From Dimargaris cristalligena (Eukaryota > Kickxellomycota > Dimargaritomycetes > Dimargaritales > Dimargaritaceae), in NCBI GenBank assembly GCA_027576995.1, contig JANBQC010000445.1, forward strand, positions 1-23,820: DNA of 23,820 nucleotides, written 5' to 3'. Shown here in pieces: positions 9,341 to 20,107 of this stretch. Numbering within the stretch: the first letter of the stretch is position 1; each line of letters begins with the position of its first letter. A program made the position numbers and the translations under genes. Under the pieces are notes generated by a model that was not told the DNA's origin, searched no databases, and saw only the letters and a list, made by a program, of their open reading frames with translations.

Positions 9341-11980
9341 ATGGATCTCAATTCCTCCACCTCGTCTCTCCTTCCGATCCCGGAAAAGGACTATTCCCTT
9401 CACCGCCAGCGTCTGTTCCAGGAACAGAGCCAGAAGCTGCTGATCCACATTCGGGACACCCAGGCCCTTCTGGAGGATCTGCGCCAGACCAACCGGTCCC
9501 GCTTCCAGGTGCAATATCCCCAGTCCCTTTGGCACCCCAATGACCAACCGGCCACCCCTATGTCTGCGTCGGGCACCCTGGCGGGGGAGGACCAGCGCGC
9601 CCTGGTTCCCTTTGACACCGCCAGCCTTGCCGACAGTGCCCAGTTCTCGGACAGTGGCGTCGACTCCGGCCCCAGCACCCTCAAGATCCTCAAATTGGAC
9701 CTACGCCTAGCCCACCGTGCGTCGTCGGTCGACGGTTCCTCCCTCGTATTCAGTCTGGAGCAGGGGTCCATTTCCAACCTGCTAGACGAACAGCTGGCCC
9801 AGTCGCTCGCCCACTTGGCCCGCCTGCACGCCCGAGTGGCCGACCGGAGCTCCAAAGTCCTCGTGACCGGGGACCTGAACGCCGGTAAGAGTACTCTGGT
9901 CAACTCCCTGCTGCGCCGTGAGGTGCTGCCCTGGGACCAACAGCCCTGTACCATGCTGTTCTGCGAGGTACTTGACGCTCAGCAGAACGGAGGCCGGGAA
10001 GCTATCCATGCCATTTGGAACCACCAGGCCTACGACCCCAAAGACCCCTCTTCCTACACTCTGATTGACCCCGACGACTTGGACGACGTGGTAATGGACA
10101 ATCCCGACAACTACCAGCTCCTTAAGATCTATACCGTGGACGGTCGGGACAGTCACAACAGCTTGCTTCATAACGGCGTGGCCGACATTGCCCTCATTGA
10201 CTCCCCCGGCCTGAACCGGGACTCCCTGAAAACCACCCAGCTGTTCACCCGCCAGGAGGAAATCGACGTCATCGTCTTTGTCGTCAATTCCGAGAACCAC
10301 TTCACCTTGTCGGGCCAGGAGTTCCTGACCACCGCGGGTAAGGAGAAGGCCTACATTTTCATTGTAGTCAACAAATTCGACTCCATCCGCAACAAGGACC
10401 GTTGCCGTCGCCTGGTGCTGGAGCAAATTAGGGAACTGTCCCCACACACCTACAACAACGCCCAGGATCTGGTCCACTTTGTGAGTGCCACCCACATGTA
10501 CGCCCCCACCGCGCCCACCGGCGAACACGCCACCGGTAGCATCCCGCGTAGTTTGACCACCGAGTTCGCCCACCTCGAACAGTCCCTGCGCTCCTTCACC
10601 CTGGAGAAACGCTTCATCTCCAAACTGGCCCCCGCCCAGCGCTACCTCCTGAGTGTCTTGGACGACATTACCGTGCTCTCCCGGGTCAACTTCGTCATGG
10701 CCGCCAAACGGGTGGAGAGCATCAACTATGAGCTTAAGACCGCCGTGCCCCTTTACCAGAGCCTGTTGACCCGCCGCCAGGACGCCAGCGAACAGGCCAA
10801 CCGCCTGCTCGATGCTGGCTGTGAGCTAATCCGGCGTACCACCATCCAGGCCCTCCAGGACCAGGTGCGCCGCTTCGCTCTGTCCGACCGCGGTCAGCTG
10901 ATGGCCGCCCCCGTCCCCCAAAGTCACCCCCTGACCCGCTCCCCGAGCTTAGCGGCCGTTACCGCGGCCTTTGACGACCACCATAATGGTGGCACGGATG
11001 GTTCCACCTCCCCCGTTTCCGGCGCCCCTCATCCCGATGACGTCGTGGCCCATGTTCCTTGGAACGGTATCCTGTATATGTTCCGTTACATGGCTGATCT
11101 CAAAACCTTCCTCCTCTCCCGGATGGAACAGGAATTACACCGGTGCGAACTCTTCACCGAAGACGCTGTGGATAAAGTGACCTTCCAAATCAACGACCTG
11201 CAACCCGATCCCGTGCCCCGTAAGGCTTACCACATCCCCTGGGATACCATCGAGGACGAGTTGGCTACCGATAACCCCGATTCCGTGGTCCTGCCCATGG
11301 GTGACCGCGACCTGGTGGTGGCTCTGAATGAACAACGGCAACAGGAACAACCGGACCTTCAGTCTCCAGCCGCCTCCATGATGGCCCCCGGGTCCCCCTC
11401 GGCCTCGTTGTTTGATATGTCCCTATCCCTGACGGACCTGGTCAACTGGCGCTTCGAATTCGACGCCGCCCATCTTCTCGGCATGACGGGTGCCTCCCTG
11501 GGAACCCTCACGATGCTAGCGGCCAAGATTCCCGGCGGTCTGCCCTTTACCGCCGCGGGGGATTTGATGCAGCGGGCCGTGCGCCTGGGCGGCTGGCTGG
11601 GCTGGCGCGGTGTGCGTTCCCTTACCCTGCTAGGCGCGGCGCTGGTCGGAACCGGATTCTTTGTCTACTTGACCGCGGACCTGGACCGTACCATCCGCCG
11701 CCGGATGCTCCAGCGGTTACGCGAACAAACCGAATCCATGCGCTACGCCGAACACCAATCGTACATCCTTTACCACGCGGCCAACAAGGCCATCCGGCCC
11801 TTCGTATGGGACGTCCAGACGTCCTTCCAGCACTTGATTGAGCACGAGGAACGGGAACGGGCCCAGAAACTGGAGAAACGCTTCGTTGCCGAAGAATCGC
11901 GGGATTACTTCAAATCTTTGATTAAGAACTCCACCATTCTGCAACAGATTGTGTCGGATGTAACATTGGAACATGATTAA
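9341..11980 (+). CDS. FZO1: Mitofusin, mitochondrial outer-membrane fusion GTPase
   Basis: This 879-aa dynamin-related GTPase tethers and fuses mitochondrial outer membranes. The ATG at 9341 sits in a strong context (CCCACCATGG); a TTG three codons earlier opens the frame but is not a credible start. The GTPase motifs are complete: G1 GDLNAGKST (177-185), G2 Thr in QQPCTMLF, G3 DSPG (287-290), G4 NKFD (344-347). Text around G1 and LLKIY matches yeast Fzo1 closely. Two hydrophobic segments (about 714-735 and 757-778) form the paired membrane anchor, followed by a charged helical C-terminus suited to the HR2 coiled coil. Length and anchor position match yeast Fzo1 (855 aa). A low-complexity insert near 520-560 interrupts the middle. 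There is a single exon with strongly GC-ended codons, suggesting good expression. No defect is visible. Confidence 0.96.
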   Translation: MDLNSSTSSLLPIPEKDYSLHRQRLFQEQSQKLLIHIRDTQALLEDLRQTNRSRFQVQYPQSLWHPNDQPATPMSASGTLAGEDQRALVPFDTASLADSAQFSDSGVDSGPSTLKILKLDLRLAHRASSVDGSSLVFSLEQGSISNLLDEQLAQSLAHLARLHARVADRSSKVLVTGDLNAGKSTLVNSLLRREVLPWDQQPCTMLFCEVLDAQQNGGREAIHAIWNHQAYDPKDPSSYTLIDPDDLDDVVMDNPDNYQLLKIYTVDGRDSHNSLLHNGVADIALIDSPGLNRDSLKTTQLFTRQEEIDVIVFVVNSENHFTLSGQEFLTTAGKEKAYIFIVVNKFDSIRNKDRCRRLVLEQIRELSPHTYNNAQDLVHFVSATHMYAPTAPTGEHATGSIPRSLTTEFAHLEQSLRSFTLEKRFISKLAPAQRYLLSVLDDITVLSRVNFVMAAKRVESINYELKTAVPLYQSLLTRRQDASEQANRLLDAGCELIRRTTIQALQDQVRRFALSDRGQLMAAPVPQSHPLTRSPSLAAVTAAFDDHHNGGTDGSTSPVSGAPHPDDVVAHVPWNGILYMFRYMADLKTFLLSRMEQELHRCELFTEDAVDKVTFQINDLQPDPVPRKAYHIPWDTIEDELATDNPDSVVLPMGDRDLVVALNEQRQQEQPDLQSPAASMMAPGSPSASLFDMSLSLTDLVNWRFEFDAAHLLGMTGASLGTLTMLAAKIPGGLPFTAAGDLMQRAVRLGGWLGWRGVRSLTLLGAALVGTGFFVYLTADLDRTIRRRMLQRLREQTESMRYAEHQSYILYHAANKAIRPFVWDVQTSFQHLIEHEERERAQKLEKRFVAEESRDYFKSLIKNSTILQQIVSDVTLEHD

Positions 11981-13947
11981 AGAAAGGGGGGAGAGGCACG
12001 CCAAATAGTCGTAGTGAGTGCGTGTGCTTTTTTCCTATTGTTCAGCTTACGTCCCCATCCACACATTTATTGTGAATGAAGAGGGTATTTATTCGTTATT
12101 TTGGCATGCTTTTCATGATCAGATATAAATATATATATCTACATATATGTCACCGCTTTGCTCGTCTGGTCCTATGTGACGGGGTTTACTTCCCCAACTA
12201 TTATTGTTGCATACACTTATTCACTTTTAAATATAACACATACTTATGGCAGCTAGGGTACTGAGCTACCGCGCTGATTATATTATGGCTTACTCCCTCT
12301 TCTAATGGTTATTGTGCTAGTAGCCCCATTGTGATACTTTTTGTTCACTACATTAGTATGAAGTATGCGATGTTGATTTGATAACCTAGTAGTGCCTTTT
12401 TGGCATATTTTATTTTGTTATGTTCTGGTTTGTTTTGTTCCTCCTCAGTTCCTGATTGGGTAGGCATTTATCATTGTTCTATTTACACAATATTAGTTCA
12501 CTTAGGCGGTATATGACATGGCACAGTAGTAATTCGGGTCTTCGCAGTTATCTAAAATAGATATATAAAAAAGGCCTTGTTGGTGTATTAGTAGTAATAT
12601 CAACTCTCTCCGGGCTCAGCTGCTATTGACCCAAACTAGATGGTCACGCTGTTGCTCAATAGTCTCAGGTGCATGGGGTTGATAAAGTCGGTATCCTGGC
12701 ATATATTGATCTCGAGAAGTAATGTTAATCGAGAATACCGGATGCTATTACCTACAGTAAGTAGTCTAGTTTGTAGCGGTTGGCGTTCAGTTAACCCCGT
12801 TTCTCAACAGTATAAACGGATTGTATCGTTCCTTTCTAATCCATTCAGCCTTAAAGTGCAGCGCACCTCCGGAAAAACTTAATTGTAATGGGGTATAACT
12901 ACCGGCGACACCCATCGGCCCAATCTGGTTTTTGGAAATCCTGGGAGACTTGACTGTCTCATAAGCCAGCAGGGACATGCACTGATTGATTGGGTTTGCG
13001 CCCCCTCCATCTTACTGCTGGCGTCGCCCCCCTTTCCTAACCCTCTCGCGCATTCTCTATTGGATTGATAATTCAGTCCAATGCAGCCAACCGCAAAGAC
13101 CATTGCTAGTCCATCCGTATACATTAGTCGTGGTTGACCCCTGGGCCAATCGACTGTGGTTCATTCCATTCAGCCAAACATGGCGTCAGGGCCGTGGTGT
13201 GTCTTCTCGAGCTGAGCAGGCGCACTGTAAATGCTTAGAGGTGTGTGCTCTTTCTTGGGCAGTCGCCCCCCAATCCCAAATCCCCCCTCTTCCTGGGATG
13301 GCTTTGTTAGTATGGCCTAGTCGTGTTTAGTGGCATCAGTAACGCAGAGAAGGGGGGGGCTGCAGTCTGAGCCAGTCTGGACTAATCAATATAATCTAGT
13401 TTGACTACCCTTTGGCGATAAGGATGGGGGAGACTGGCCAGTGAATGGATCATCGTGATAAAGGGGGTAGTAATAATTTTTGGGTGGATGGATGCAGTGG
13501 CCTAGCTCCTTTTCATATTGCACTAGATACTTTACATCATTAGGGATGCTGACTCACTCTAATAAGGACATGTATGGGACCTATTAATAGTACCTTCATT
13601 GGGCCGAAGGTCGCTTGATTTGGCCATCAGCCCAAAAAGGCGTATATTTCAACCATCGTCTGCCCAATCCCTCTCTAAGCCAGTAACAGTACAAAAAACA
13701 GTCTGGGGGTATTTCGTCCCCCCGTCATTCACTTTTTAATTTCTTTATGCCAGAGAGGGTATTATACCTTATTTACATCAGCCCCGTTGGCAATATATAA
13801 CACGTGTGGGCCCATCCGCTGACCGCCCCTATGTTTTTTTATAGGTTCAATTGATGAAATCAACTTTACTTACATTTTTTCTAACCTCTAGCTTTACTCT
13901 ATTCTAGGCCCCAGTTCCATATTTTGAGCTGTATTGTAATCCTATAG
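11981..13947. other. Intergenic, no gene recognised
   Basis: Nearly 2 kb. An AT-rich part just after FZO1 includes a TA-rich run (about 12120-12150), a TATA-like ATATATAAAAAA near 12560, and a more mixed-composition stretch at 12600-13350. Open frames there (for example 12986-13330) lack convincing codon bias, start context or motifs. The last 150 bases hold the carboxypeptidase promoter. A CTAAC plus CTCTAG just before 13895 could be the end of a leader intron, but no donor is clear. Confidence 0.5.
13794..13806 (+). promoter_or_regulatory. TATA box fused to a CACGTG E-box
   Basis: TATATAA is followed directly by the palindrome CACGTG, 142 nt before the carboxypeptidase ATG. CACGTG is the core recognised by basic helix-loop-helix factors in fungi. 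Immediate contact with a TATA box suggests competition or coupling between the two binders, which is inference only. Confidence 0.45.
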
Positions 13948-15723
13948 ATGTCCGTCAACTATTCCCTCCTTTACGAGCCCAAGGCATGGCGTTCGAAAGC
14001 CATCCGGATCACTCTATGTATTATCGGTAGCCTCGCTATCGTTTGGCTCCACGTTTTTTACGCCCCCCATATTTCCCACCACGTGTCCTTTGCCACCGTC
14101 ATGCAGCTCCAATTCCAGCCTTCCCTTCCCCTCAATAGCGGCATCCATTTAGACGGCAGCTTCCGTATCCGGGAACCCCGTTTATGCACTAATCGCACCC
14201 ACCATTACGCCGGATATCTCGATTTTGCCAATGATACCCGCCACACGTTCTTCTGGCTATTTGAGTCGGAGTTGGATCCCCCGAATGATCCGCTAGTGTT
14301 ATGGTTAAGCGGCGGACCGGGGTGTGCCGGGACGGTGGGGCTGTTCGAGGAACTTGGGCCCTGTCAGATAGATCCGCAAGACCATCAAAAGGTCCGGCCC
14401 CGAACTCATGCGTGGAATAAACGAGCCAACCTGCTCTTTATTGACCAACCCTCGAATACGGGATTTTCCTACCGTACGCCCACGCCATTTAACGACCCCA
14501 ACGCCCAGCCAGTCGGCACTTCCACTGAAGCCGCGTTGGATTTAATTAGTTTCCTTCAGGCCTTTTATCATCGTTTCCCCCAGTACCGGGATAGCCCACT
14601 CCACCTATTCGGGGAATCTTACGCGGGTCACTACCTTCCGATTCTAGCGCAGCATATCCTGACCCTCAATCAACGGCAGCCCATACCCTACCGCGACTAT
14701 ATTCGCCTACCCTTCGTCAAACCCCACGACCACCTGCGTAGCCAGATTTTCCCCATTCGGTTGGCCAGTATTGGCATCGGCAACGGTTTGCTGGACTTCC
14801 TCACCCAAATCCCTAGTTATTACACCATGGCCTGTAAAGCCCCCCTCCAACCCCACTCCGAGCCACCCTCTCCAAACGGACCGACTACTTTGTTTACCCC
14901 CGCCCAATGCGCCGACCTGGCGGCCCATACCCCCGTCTGTCTCCGGGCCCTTGAATCCTGCCACCAATCCCGCGATCTTCACCGTTGCCGACAAGCTAAG
15001 CGGTACTGTGCTCATTTTAGTTTTAGGTACACTAATCACACAACCATTTACGACGTGCGGGCGGCGGCCCGGCCGGTACCAGTGGATTACAAGGGCTACC
15101 TTAACCGACCGGATGTGCAGGCCGAATTGGGAGTTCACCGCAGCTACACCGATTGTAACGACGAGGTGTACCGTGACTTTGAACGCCGGGGTGATTGGTA
15201 AGTGCCTCTTTTTATGTTTATCACTTATTAGTCTGGTGTATTCTTCCGTGGTATAGTTTATTACACTCGCCGCCGTCAAATACTCGGGATCGAAACCAAA
15301 TAGCTAATTCGGTATTATCATTTAGAGTCCCAGGTGCCGAATCTAACTTTCTGTTCCGCTACTTAATTACCACCTATATTAATGCAAATTTACAATAGGG
15401 CGGGACGAGAGCCGCTGCAGGCTTTGGGTTCCCTTCTGGAGATGGGCCTGCCCATCCTTATGTACACCGGCGACGCCGATTTTATTTGCAACTGGCTCGG
15501 TACATTGGCCGTTGCCCAGGCCGCCCAATGGTCCGGTCAAGCCGGTTTCGAGGCCCAGACCTGGCGACCGTGGTCTCCGCAAGATCATGTACAGGGGCAT
15601 ATTCGATCGTTCCGCCACTTCACTTATCTCAAAATTAGCGAGGCGGGGCACGAGGTTCCGGCCTACCAACCGGCGGCTAGCTTGGCGATGCTTAACACCT
15701 GGTTACAAAAGCAGCAGCTGTGA
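13948..15723 (+). CDS. Serine carboxypeptidase, S10 family (carboxypeptidase Y-like), membrane-anchored
   Basis: Two exons, join(13948..15197,15399..15723), 524 aa. S10 enzymes remove C-terminal residues in the vacuole or secretory path. A TAG directly before the ATG fixes the start. Residues about 19-39 are a hydrophobic signal anchor. The mature-like domain begins near 80 (HYAGYLDF) without the long propeptide of carboxypeptidase Y. The catalytic triad is complete: S224 in GESYAG, D444 in GDADFICNWLG and H501 in AGHEVP. E223 is kept, and so is C447, the free Cys of carboxypeptidase Y. The substrate-carboxylate loop reads SGGPGCAG (121-128) where most members have NGGPGCSS, so the Asn that helps hold the substrate's C-terminus is Ser. 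N-glycosylation sites include N82 and N95. There is no C-terminal membrane span, so it is unlike Kex1. An AATAAA lies at 15850. Confidence 0.94.
15198..15398 (+). other. Intron of the carboxypeptidase gene
   Basis: The donor is TG|GTAAGT at 15198 and the acceptor CAATAG| ends at 15398, giving 201 nt in phase 2. Joining restores Trp and yields GDWAGREP, matching the family's conserved GDW before the catalytic Asp region. A CTTAATTACC stretch about 30 nt before the acceptor is the likely branch site. Confidence 0.93.
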
Positions 15724-17659
15724 ACCCGGAGGGGAGGTATGGGGCTGAAATATGAGGACCAGTCAGTCCTTATGGATCCCGATTTAATTTACCGAACAAT
15801 GTGTACTATACTTAGCATGTTAATGAAATAGCTTCGCTATTTTCTGAATAATAAACTCTCTCATTATAGGGACGGACTATTCTAGACAAGTCATAATAGA
15901 CATGTATTGGTTGTGTGTATGGAGGAGGGATATCTGCAGAATTGACACCTACGAGTGAGACACAAGTCACTGGGTGATATCAGTTGATATTCAAAAAACA
16001 TCAGTGGGATCCAGAACGCTCTTGGGTTAATAATGAAAACCAGCAGGGTAGGTCAACAAATGTTACTCCAAAGGGTCGGTAAATGATACTTATGACAGCA
16101 CCATACCCAATGTGATGCTAGTTAAGGCAGAGTGTCAGATTGTAATAGTACAGGTAATATTATGTTCCAAAAGTGGCCTTCCACATTTTTTCCTAGTTAG
16201 GTAGTGCTAATACTGAACTTAAAGACCATTTCTGCACATGTAATCAAGTAATTAATGGACCCTGGTTATAAGTTCCGGGATTCCCCAAAGATAAATGTAA
16301 CTAGTTTTTATAAAAATGGGGTTTTCTCCGGCACCCTAATCAATATGTCATCTGTTATTACAATTTCAATATTCCACTGACACATGTGCATTTGGTTTTA
16401 TTGCGAATACATATCTACTTAATTACTACTATCCTACCCATGTATCGCCATGTTAGGCGGGCGCCCCTTCCAAGTAGTATGGGGTTTGCGGTAGACTCGG
16501 GGCCTGTATTCCACTAACAACATTCTCCACTAAAGAGGTTCCTAACATGCCCACCATTTCAGTGCTACTATACCCCTAGACTCACAAGCCAGTTCATCCA
16601 GTCCCGTAGTCACTAATTTGTACCACGGACAGCACCATCCACTGGCATGGATGAATAGTAGGTGAAATACCCGCACCTGCCATTATTGTAACTAAAATCG
16701 AGCTTCTACTGGGGATACTTCTATCCTTATGACTGGGTTCGGACGAACATTGGGTCATAGCTTTCAGTGCGATCAGGTGGTACTTTTGACTATATTGTGA
16801 ATGTATAGTCTGCATTGTAAAATCCGATTTTGGGTACATTATGAGTATCCTTGATAAAGCATAGGCCTGTCATTTAGCCAATATCCATTATAAAATATTA
16901 GTATATCCTGCACCATGTCTGTCATTGTGGGAGTTTCTTCTTCCCATTATGGCGATATAGAGTTAATGGTAGAGAAATAATAATTGGTATTTGCGGATAT
17001 TCTCCAGCGTATCGAATTGAACCAATATTTCCAGTTTGGACATTGTTGTTCATTTCGGCAGTTGGTTTCTGGTTTTTTCTGCACAAACTGATGATCCTTG
17101 GGCCACTTCCCCGTCCTTCAACAGCGTACCAGACTGGCTTATTAGCCCCTAATATTGTCTAATGAACAGTCCGCGCTTTCGCCTTCCCTAGGGAGTGGGA
17201 AATCTCGCCGGGGGATCAGCACCAACCAGGTCAGCAAGAGTATGTGATTCAGCCCCCGTTTAGGACTCCGACCAGCATCCAGAAGCGATGCAAGACATGG
17301 CTGAGAAGGACAATGATGCAAGGCCAGCTGGAGTACAGTCCATCCTGTCCGCAATACTATTAAATACCCAACCATGTCCGCCCACTTCACAAGGGGGTGT
17401 TCAGTTCTTATATCCGCCCAACTTTTGGCCTGCGCTTTTCACTATTACTGCCGCTTTGTCCTTGGGGCACTTAATTTACCCCTCGTTTGGATACTTGCCC
17501 TTTATTTCTCTACTCCTGCCGGCAGTACCATACTTTATTATAGTCCCCATTTGTCCTTGCCCCAAGTCCCTGTAACTCACCATTTGGTACTAGTGTTGCC
17601 TCTCCCCTTGCAGCGGCCCCGTCTCTCTTCATCGTAGACCTGCTCTAACCACCAGCACC
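15724..17659. other. Intergenic, no gene recognised
   Basis: This 1.9 kb gap carries an AATAAA at 15850-15855, a fitting polyadenylation signal for the carboxypeptidase. Up to about 17.1 kb it is AT-rich with no coding signal. From 17.4 kb to the next ATG it is pyrimidine-rich on the plus strand, resembling the FZO1 leader, and probably contains the promoter and leader of the bestrophin-like gene. Overlapping short frames at 17142-17637 have no recognisable content. Confidence 0.5.
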
Positions 17660-19021
17660 ATGTACGAGAGTTCTATCCCGGCCAACCGGGTCCCCAGTTT
17701 CTTCGAAACTATTTTCTCCTATCCCGATGCCCTCCGGGTGCGTGGTTCCATAATCTTAACCATTCTCCCCAACGTCCTCAGTGTCACCTTGTTTGCCACC
17801 GCGGTTGCAGTTGCCAATGACCGCCTCAGTTCCCGCATCGGTCTGCCTAACACGCTGGTGGGTTCCTTTTCAGTCGTGCTGGGTTTGCTCCTCGTGTTCC
17901 GTAGCAACACCGCCCACGATAGTTTCAAAGAAGGGCGTCGCGTCTGGTCGCAGCTGAAAACCGCGGTGCGCAACATTACCCGTATCGTTTGGCTGGGCGT
18001 GCCCGCCAAGACCCCCGAGGAAATCCAGGAGAAGGCCCAGATGATCCGGTACTTGGTGGCCTACGTTGTGGCGACCAAGCATTACTTGAGGGGGGAAAAC
18101 GGAATTGATTACGAGGACCTGGAGGATTTGATTCCCGAGGAGTTCCGGCGCCATTACTTGGAAAGTGGAGCGTGCACGGGTCGGCATGAGGGGCCAAGTA
18201 CCCCTGAGGCTATCATCGAAGTGGCCGCGGGAACGTCCAGCATTAGTCCCTTCATCAACACCCACCCACACGCCGTGGGTGAGACTTCGACCCGCCGTGA
18301 CTCCACGACCTACTTCGATTCCCCGCTTGACCAAGCCACCCGGGCCGGCACTCCCGGCTCCCCTGCGACATCCGCTCCGGGCGATTTTAGGCGCTTCAAC
18401 CGCGTGGGCCTTCGTAAATTCTCGGGTCGTCCCCGCAAGTTTACTTCCCAGTCGGACGAAATTGGTACTTCCCGTCACTCCCGCCGGTATTACTCGGAGC
18501 ATAGCAATGAAGAGACCCGGCTGTTATTGGACAGCACGGCCATGATTCCCCAATACAACCTCATTGCTACGGCCCATTCCCTTGCCCTGCCGGCCCAGAT
18601 TCTGTTCCGCATTAACCGCTACGTATTCCGCCAACGCCAGGCGAACAACATTGACCCGCAAACCGGCAATATCCTCAATACCACCCTGGCCAACATGCAT
18701 GATAGCTTCACCAACTTGGAACGTATCCTTCTGACCCCCATTCCCCTGGCCTACCGGGTGCATCTCAAGCAATCCCTCTACTTGTACTGTTTCTTGCTGC
18801 CCTTCACCCTCATTGATCTACATTACCTCATGATCCCCCTGGTCACTGCAGTGGCCTTCATGCTCTTCGGCATTGATGGGATTGGGCGGGAAATTGAAAA
18901 CCCCTTTGGGTACGACTTGAATGACTTGCCGTTGGACCGTATCTGTGAAGACCTTCGGGAGGAAATCGAATATGTCATTAATACATACCCACCGGGCGAT
19001 ATGCCTGCCTCATCTGGATAG
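17660..19021 (+). CDS. Bestrophin-like (UPF0187/RFP-TM) membrane protein, putative anion channel
   Basis: This single-exon 453-aa protein belongs to the bestrophin/UPF0187 family, whose animal members are chloride channels; the fungal members are poorly characterised. The ATG context AGCACCATGT is good. Membrane segments lie at about 30-52, 65-82, 372-391 and 393-413. Family signatures are LLVFRSNTAHDSFKEGRRVW (77-96) and, near the end, GIDGIGREIENPFGYDLNDL (404-423), plus PYR-like text before segment 3 (LAYRVHLKQSLYLY). Residues about 171-300 form a Ser/Thr/Arg-rich, probably disordered cytosolic insert between the two membrane halves, with possible phosphorylation sites. Codons are strongly GC-ended. 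The membrane it resides in cannot be told from the sequence. No truncation is seen. Confidence 0.9.
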   Translation: MYESSIPANRVPSFFETIFSYPDALRVRGSIILTILPNVLSVTLFATAVAVANDRLSSRIGLPNTLVGSFSVVLGLLLVFRSNTAHDSFKEGRRVWSQLKTAVRNITRIVWLGVPAKTPEEIQEKAQMIRYLVAYVVATKHYLRGENGIDYEDLEDLIPEEFRRHYLESGACTGRHEGPSTPEAIIEVAAGTSSISPFINTHPHAVGETSTRRDSTTYFDSPLDQATRAGTPGSPATSAPGDFRRFNRVGLRKFSGRPRKFTSQSDEIGTSRHSRRYYSEHSNEETRLLLDSTAMIPQYNLIATAHSLALPAQILFRINRYVFRQRQANNIDPQTGNILNTTLANMHDSFTNLERILLTPIPLAYRVHLKQSLYLYCFLLPFTLIDLHYLMIPLVTAVAFMLFGIDGIGREIENPFGYDLNDLPLDRICEDLREEIEYVINTYPPGDMPASSG

Positions 19022-19420
19022 GCTTATGCAACCCCCCCTTCAAGGGAGACTCGACTAGGATTCAGTGAACATTCGTAAATACTGGATTTAACGAATTCAT
19101 TATTTAAAATATTTGTTCGCTACATGTTCTGCCGTCTATATTTATATATCTATATATCAACTATCCATTTTTATTACGGAGTCTTCAACACCCTGGCTGG
19201 ATTTGGCTTGGGACCCCCCTTCCAACAGCTAATGGTTTCATTATAGAGTAAATTATATCTTCGAGCCACCGTTTGGGGATTTATACTTAACATTAATATT
19301 TTATTTCCTAAATCAATCCTACACTATTACTATGCCTCGGAAAATTCTAAATGGTATGAGTCTGGTGAAATTCAGTAGAGGGGAGGTTTAACCCAATAGT
19401 TAATCATGCAAGTGTATTGA

Positions 19421-19612
19421 TGCGACCTGGGGATCCAGGAGGGTTCGACGTGGCCCCACCAGGTGGAGGCGCACCAGATCACGCCGGAGAGGCCGGTCCA
19501 AACAACCGCTCAAGCGGTGACCGAGGGTAAGACGGTGGCAGTGAGGGTGGTGCTGATGGGGACTCTGTCTCCCTCGGAAAGACAGAACGGTGGTGGGACA
19601 TTCGAGACATAA
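19421..19612 (+). other. GC-rich hairpin-rich island: candidate structured RNA or coding remnant
   Basis: This is an abrupt GC-rich block in AT-rich DNA. Successive perfect stems are CCTGG/CCAGG (19426-19430 with 19435-19439), CCACC/GGTGG (19456-19460 with 19462-19466), ACCGCT/AGCGGT (19505-19510 with 19513-19518) and the long-range CCGAGGG/CCCTCGG (19521-19527 with 19571-19577). CTGTCT/AGACAG (19565-19570 with 19580-19585) is an alternative to the last. The plus-strand frame from 19421 is also open for 63 codons to TAA at 19610 with GC-rich third positions, but it has no start codon. I cannot match it to tRNA, SRP, RNase P or snRNAs. Confidence 0.35.
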
Positions 19613-20107
19613 GGATATTTAACGAGTATTAAAATTATTTATAAAAAAGAATCAAATAGAATCGGGCTAATATAAACGAGCTCAAGGAATCCTGGTTACT
19701 TGCAGCTTCACCTTCGTGGACCCTTCTCTGATAAGTAAACAAACGGTCTACTTTAAAGAACTATTCAAAAACTGGTTTATACAATAATTTATAAGAAATA
19801 CTTGGGAGTGAATAATTGTAAAGAATGATAAGATAATAATGGCTAGGAAATTATACTCATGGTTATAATTGTGCTCAGATTCGTTCTTCCCAAATCAGGG
19901 AGGAAACAGGTGGGTTTAAATAAAACATTGGGATATGAAGGGTTCTTGTAATATTACCGGGTTGTTCACATGGTCACCAGTGATGGCTATTTGTCATTGA
20001 CAACCTCTATTTTCCATTATTGGACTTCATTATCAGTAGTTGATTTCTGCCCATGGTTTCAGTAGTGTTGGGGCCGGGCCTGCTTAATATCTAATAGCAT
20101 ATCCCAG

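Noticed and set aside
9782..10573. Long minus-strand open frame of 263 codons inside FZO1
   Set aside because: It is antisense to the GTPase domain, Gly/Val-rich and without motifs: a shadow of the GC-rich codon pattern of the real gene. The same applies to 9400-9954 and 17870-18502.
12986..13330. 114-codon open frame as a gene
   Set aside because: No good ATG context, no codon bias like its neighbours, no motif, and an overlapping open frame on the other strand.
15382..15723. Independent 113-aa gene
   Set aside because: It contains the catalytic Asp and His of an S10 peptidase and joins the upstream exon in phase at 15399; its ATG lies in the intron.
19441..19452. GGTTCGA as a tRNA B box
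   Set aside because: No acceptor stem, anticodon arm or A box can be placed around it.
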